Shown here one piece after another: positions 43,156-46,345 of a stretch of 46,345 nucleotides of DNA. The position numbers and the translations under genes were made by a program. The notes under the pieces are model-generated. The model was not told the DNA's origin and ran no database searches. It was given only the letters and a program-made list of their open reading frames with translations. Source of the DNA: Rhodopirellula sp. (GTDB lineage: Bacteria; Planctomycetota; Planctomycetia; Pirellulales; Pirellulaceae); assembly GCA_002689655.1 (NCBI GenBank), contig NZHC01000017.1, forward strand, positions 1-46,345, read 5' to 3'. Position 1 is the stretch's first letter; each line of letters opens with the position of its first letter.

Positions 43156-44274
43156 ATGTGGTTTGACGTGGCTATCACGCTGAGCTGTGCTGGTTGCGGA
43201 CTTGTCTGCGGTTGGATCATGTGCGCAGTGACAGGTTTTGACAATGATCATTATCATGTGAGGACTGAAGAACGAGGGGCATGTGGTCAAGAGGGTGAAG
43301 GATCTGCCGGTCAACTTTGTCAAGTTGCAAGCAGATTAAATGAATTCACTGGAAAGCTGGTTGAGAATATCAACGCGCATCAGACTCGGGTGCAGGCAGT
43401 AAGCGAAAAACTGCAGGAATTGGGGACTCCCTCCTCGGAGGTTGTGTTCGCCGCCGTTGCTCAGCTAATTCAGTCGAATGAGTTCATGGTAAAGCAACTG
43501 CAGAGTGAAAAAGATCGCATTCAGCAGCAAACAATGCATGTTGAGTCAGCAGAACGGAGAGCCGAGACAGATCTCTTGACGCAAATGCCAAATCGTCGTG
43601 CGTTTGACGCTCATTTAAGACAGCGTCACGCAGCGGGGCCAGAGGCTGCTGGGACGCTTGCATTGTTGGATGTTGATTTATTCAAGCAATTTAATGATAT
43701 TTACGGTCACCGGTTTGGTGATGAAGTCCTTCGTGTGGTTGCGAATGTACTGCAAACACACTTGCAGCCTCACGGGCTGGTAGCGAGGTTTGGTGGAGAA
43801 GAATTTGCAATCATGCTAGATGACTGCCCGGCCATCGAAGCAGCATCGAAAATAGAACAGGCTCGGGTAGAAATCGGCCAGTTGGTAATGGAGGTGGATG
43901 GGCAGTCGTTGAAGATTGAGGCGTCTGCTGGGGTTGCGACGTTGATGGAGGATGAGACCGTGGAAAGCTGGCTGCAACGCACTGATGACGCGTTGTATCA
44001 CTCCAAGAGCCAAGGCCGAAATTGTGCGCATCAGATGCAGGGCAACGAGCCTGCGTTAATTGAGTTGAACCCCGATGCTTTGTTTGTCCCGAACGTCAAA
44101 AGGTTGTCAATTGACGACTCAGGCTCGGATGAAAGGGTGTCAGACAGTACGCTTTTCAGCAGGGTAAAAGACAACGCAGTAGTTGCCTCCTTGGAAAATG
44201 GATCATCACTGGAAAAATTATTCAACGATAGGGCGGTCGTTCCTCTGGGGCCGAGCCACGTAGGCAGATCGTAA
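43156..44274 (+). CDS. Membrane-anchored diguanylate cyclase (GGDEF domain)
   Basis: About 372 residues. A short N-terminal membrane span (VAITLSCAGCGLVCGWIMCAV) precedes a coiled-coil segment around residues 95-135 (FMVKQLQSEKDRIQQQTMHVESAE) and a GGDEF domain (about 140-300). The active-site loop is RFGGEEF (Gly213-Phe217), the catalytic form, and LLDVDLFKQFNDIYGHRFGDEVLR, the substrate block, is intact, so it should make cyclic-di-GMP. The usual RxxD inhibitory site just before the active loop is missing (LQPHGLVARF), so product inhibition at that site is unlikely. The last ~70 residues are polar with no recognised domain. Start ATG at 43156 is chosen for the membrane span; GGGGAG lies 10-15 bases upstream. 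A near-perfect palindrome (43239-43256) lies within the gene. Confidence 0.85.
   Translation: MWFDVAITLSCAGCGLVCGWIMCAVTGFDNDHYHVRTEERGACGQEGEGSAGQLCQVASRLNEFTGKLVENINAHQTRVQAVSEKLQELGTPSSEVVFAAVAQLIQSNEFMVKQLQSEKDRIQQQTMHVESAERRAETDLLTQMPNRRAFDAHLRQRHAAGPEAAGTLALLDVDLFKQFNDIYGHRFGDEVLRVVANVLQTHLQPHGLVARFGGEEFAIMLDDCPAIEAASKIEQARVEIGQLVMEVDGQSLKIEASAGVATLMEDETVESWLQRTDDALYHSKSQGRNCAHQMQGNEPALIELNPDALFVPNVKRLSIDDSGSDERVSDSTLFSRVKDNAVVASLENGSSLEKLFNDRAVVPLGPSHVGRS
43239..43256. promoter_or_regulatory. 18-bp near-perfect palindrome, Fur/Zur-box-like
   Basis: TGACAATGA (43239-43247) and TCATTATCA (43248-43256) differ from perfect symmetry at one pair. The shape resembles metal-regulator boxes (GATAATGATAATCATTATC in E. 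coli Fur). It lies 83 bases inside the GGDEF gene; a regulatory role is doubtful at this location. Confidence 0.2.
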
Positions 44275-44785
44275 TCGGCGTTCTTGATCGCAATTGTGGG
44301 CCACGAATTCCCGTTGAATGATCAATGAAAGGCTCCATCGCCCGGGGAACACCATTCCAGCATTTTCCGGATAGATCTTGTGTTTTTGCGGCGGATTTTC
44401 CGACTGGTTGCTACTAGCCCGAGTGAGCTTCTTTTGGTTTGTTGCGACACCTAACGGCCTGATAGGGTTGAATCAGCAATGACAAAAAATGAATTCCCTG
44501 CAGGTCGCGACTTTCGTGAACCAACCCGTCTCCGCGCCTCCGAATGCCGATCATGGCCACGCACAGCGCCCTATCCCCGCTGCGTGCAGCGAAGACGGAG
44601 AGGCTGCCGGTGAACTGCTTTCACTCGAGACATTGGAGTCTCTTCCACAGGATTTCAGGGTAAGCCAACAGGGTAAGCAGTGGACGAATGAATCGGAAAA
44701 CCGTTTCTTTCACTATAGAATCCCAAGTTTTATTGATCATCAAGTCATCAAAACCCAGCTGTCAAATCATTCTCAAGGGAACAAC
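44275..44785. other. 511-base gap upstream of the multicopper oxidase
   Basis: No separate gene is supported. The frame of the oxidase is open upstream to an ATG at 44489, 99 codons before the chosen start, but that part is Gln/Asn/Ser-rich and has no signal peptide, so I treat it as non-coding leader. A short frame from the ATG at 44479 ends after 43 codons. A promoter should lie here, with TATAGA (44714-44719) a possible -10. Confidence 0.5.
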
Positions 44786-46345
44786 ATGCTTCGTCTGAAA
44801 AGTGTAAGAAGGTTATTGACGGCCATTCTGGCGACTTCATTGCTGGTTTGCACTGTTGCCTATTTCCATATTCGCAATGCCGCAGCGGAGGAAATGGACA
44901 ACTCGGAAAATCGGCTTGCGATTCCCGAATTATACGAGGGCTCCGTAGTCGATGGACGCCGTCAATTTCGCCTTGTCGTTGATGAAGCCACCAAACAATT
45001 TTTTGAGGAAGGACGCGCAACCACAACGGCTGGTATCAACGGGCCCTACCTCGGCCCCACGCTGCGAATGAAACGAGGAGAAAATGTCGACCTGATCGTT
45101 GAGAATCGCCTCAGCGAAACCACCACGATGCATTGGCACGGAATGCATGTTCCAGCGAACATGGACGGCACACCTCATCAGGAAATTGAGCCCGATGAAT
45201 CCTGGACGGCCAGTTTCCCGATTGATCAGCAAGCGGCAACTCTTTGGTACCATCCGCATCCACACGAAAATACTGGTCCGCAAGTCTACAGTGGCCTTGC
45301 CGGACAACTGTGGATTGATGATGAGGCGTCCGGTTCGCTCGATCTTCCAAACACATACGGTGTTGATGATATTCCCGTCATCATTCAGGACCGCAACTTT
45401 ACCCGCAGCAATCAGTTTCGCCGCCCTGTTGGAATCGGCCTAGGCCAAGTAATTCTGATTAATGGTACCCGCAAGCCCTTCTTGCCAGTTGAGAGAAAAC
45501 AGGTTCGATTCCGATTGCTCAATGGTTCCAATGGTCGTAGCTACTACATAGGATTTTCAGACCAGCGTCAGTTTCTTCAGATTGGGACCGACGGTGGACT
45601 GCTGGAAAAACCATTCGCCACCAATCGCGTCATCCTTGCTCCCGGCGAACGCGCAGAGATCGTTGCAGATTTCTCTGATGGCACAAAGGTCATGCTAAAG
45701 TCGTTCCCGGAAGCTGGCGTTATTCAAACGGCGCAGATGTTTTTTGGTGGTCAGGGAATCGGCGACTTTAACCTGATACAAATTCGCCCGTCGAATTCCG
45801 AAGCAGAAAAGAAACCTTCGATCGACACCTCGGCCGTCCTAGCTCATATTGAGCGATACAAGGAAGAGGACGCAACAGTCACTCGTCAAATCCAACTGGG
45901 AGGTCGCAGGCGAGGGCCTCAGAACACGGGCGACGCAGAAAGCGGGGATCAGAGGCGACGCCCCGAACTAGCCGATGATGATGAGGGCAATCGTGGTAAC
46001 GGCCAGGCTCGCGGGATCGCCGGGCTGGTAGCAGGCTTGCTGGGTAACAACCCCGGTGGCAACAACGGACCACGCAGGATGCGATCAGCCGATCGCCCCG
46101 AGGTTGAAGATGCCGAAGAGGGCGATGAAAATCGCGATGCGACGGAACAGGTTGTAGCGGAAGCCGAAGAGCGACAACAAGCAGACGATAACGCTGGCCC
46201 AAGAAGGCCTGGGCTCGGAGGAGGCGGCGGTCGTGGAGACGCAGGGCCGGGTGGTCGTGGAGGCGCAGGGCCGGGTGGTCGTGGAGGCGCAGGGCCGGGT
46301 GGTCGTGGAGGCGCAGGGCCGGGTGGTCGTGGAGGCGCAGGGCCG
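44786..46345 (+). CDS. Exported multicopper oxidase (cupredoxin), 3' end outside window
   Basis: The first 520 codons of a multicopper oxidase of the CueO/CotA kind. ATG at 44786 has AGGGA six bases upstream and gives a signal peptide (LLTAILATSLLVCTVAYF). The first cupredoxin domain holds copper ligands HWHG (His116, His118) and HPHPH (His156-160); the second domain follows (LINGTRKPFLPVERKQVRFRLLNGSNGRSYY, then VILAPGERAEIVADF). From about residue 372 the expected linker is replaced by a long insert: Arg-rich, then acidic (ADDDEGN, EDAEEGDEN), then tandem GGRGGAGP repeats that continue past the window. The third cupredoxin domain with the type 1 copper site must lie beyond. Codon use here is richer in C-ending codons than in neighbours. 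It would oxidise metal ions, phenols or bilirubin-like substrates in the periplasm. Confidence 0.9.
   Translation, partial: MLRLKSVRRLLTAILATSLLVCTVAYFHIRNAAAEEMDNSENRLAIPELYEGSVVDGRRQFRLVVDEATKQFFEEGRATTTAGINGPYLGPTLRMKRGENVDLIVENRLSETTTMHWHGMHVPANMDGTPHQEIEPDESWTASFPIDQQAATLWYHPHPHENTGPQVYSGLAGQLWIDDEASGSLDLPNTYGVDDIPVIIQDRNFTRSNQFRRPVGIGLGQVILINGTRKPFLPVERKQVRFRLLNGSNGRSYYIGFSDQRQFLQIGTDGGLLEKPFATNRVILAPGERAEIVADFSDGTKVMLKSFPEAGVIQTAQMFFGGQGIGDFNLIQIRPSNSEAEKKPSIDTSAVLAHIERYKEEDATVTRQIQLGGRRRGPQNTGDAESGDQRRRPELADDDEGNRGNGQARGIAGLVAGLLGNNPGGNNGPRRMRSADRPEVEDAEEGDENRDATEQVVAEAEERQQADDNAGPRRPGLGGGGGRGDAGPGGRGGAGPGGRGGAGPGGRGGAGPGGRGGAGP
46226..46345 (+). repeat. 24-bp tandem repeat (glycine-rich) in the multicopper oxidase
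   Basis: Five 24-base units: 46226-46249 carries one change (GAC for GGC, Asp for Gly), and four identical copies follow at 46250-46273, 46274-46297, 46298-46321 and 46322-46345. Each encodes GGRGGAGP. The array continues beyond the window, so its length is unknown. Confidence 0.95.

Noticed and set aside
44489-44785. Upstream 99-codon extension of the multicopper oxidase frame
   Set aside because: A signal peptide and a good ribosome site at 44786 make the later start far more likely.
1-46345. CRISPR arrays, tRNA or rRNA genes, insertion sequences and phage genes
   Set aside because: I saw no spaced direct repeats, no T-loop/cloverleaf candidates and no transposase or integrase motifs. The only tandem repeats are within coding genes.
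46226-46345. Collagen-like repeat in the multicopper oxidase
   Set aside because: Collagen needs Gly at every third residue; here the period is eight (GGRGGAGP), so it is a different Gly-rich repeat.

Overview
The window looks like chromosomal DNA of a planctomycete of the Pirellulales/Rhodopirellula kind. The best markers are a family trio at 31.2-37.0 kb: a DUF1549/DUF1553 protein with cytochrome-c motifs, a twin-arginine DUF1501 protein and a PQQ-type beta-propeller. A TAT-exported Gfo/Idh/MocA oxidoreductase, a HEAT/LRR/PDZ secreted protein, weak Shine-Dalgarno use and frequent TTG/GTG starts fit the same picture. I see no transposase, integrase, phage gene, CRISPR array, rRNA or tRNA. 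Most of the window is ordinary core genome.

Layout. 0-6 kb: the tail of an unknown membrane-anchored protein, a secreted protein, and on the minus strand nadK plus the tight set xseB-ispA-dxs, which makes isoprenoid precursors and prenyl diphosphates. 6.0-6.4 kb: a gene-free gap with consecutive hairpins ending in a good intrinsic terminator, a candidate small RNA. 6.4-9 kb: a coiled-coil protein and the Gfo/Idh oxidoreductase. 9.3-12.7 kb: a three-gene oadG-oadB-oadA set for a sodium-pumping biotin-dependent decarboxylase. 13.2-17.7 kb: the HEAT/LRR/PDZ protein, mutY, a di-heme cytochrome c peroxidase, and convergent nnrE, whose coding sequence contains the peroxidase terminator. 17.8-18.1 kb: a decayed FmdB-type zinc-ribbon gene. 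18.4-22.1 kb: a small membrane protein, an S9 peptidase and a DUF952 protein. 22.1-24.8 kb: the overlapping TIGR03546-TIGR03545 pair. 25.3-31.1 kb: an AddB-like nuclease and AddA-like helicase pair. 31.2-37.0 kb: the planctomycete trio. 37-42.4 kb: a uvrA-family gene and ligA, divergent. 42.4-46.3 kb: a BON-domain protein, a diguanylate cyclase and the first 520 codons of a multicopper oxidase that runs off the window inside a glycine-rich tandem repeat.

Functional themes are DNA repair (mutY, AddAB-like pair, UvrA, LigA, XseB), isoprenoid and NAD(P) metabolism (Dxs, IspA, NadK, NnrE) and envelope or exported proteins. The points most worth a second look are: (1) a run of ten G in mutY, between the catalytic and 8-oxoG-recognition parts, together with Glu at the catalytic Asp position; (2) an AddAB-like pair with only one nuclease domain and three of four Fe-S cysteines replaced; (3) a 13-bp-stem terminator inside nnrE; (4) the hairpin array with terminator at 6.2-6.35 kb; (5) the low-complexity insert of the multicopper oxidase; and (6) the zinc-ribbon pseudogene. 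I did not find a clearly new multi-gene system.
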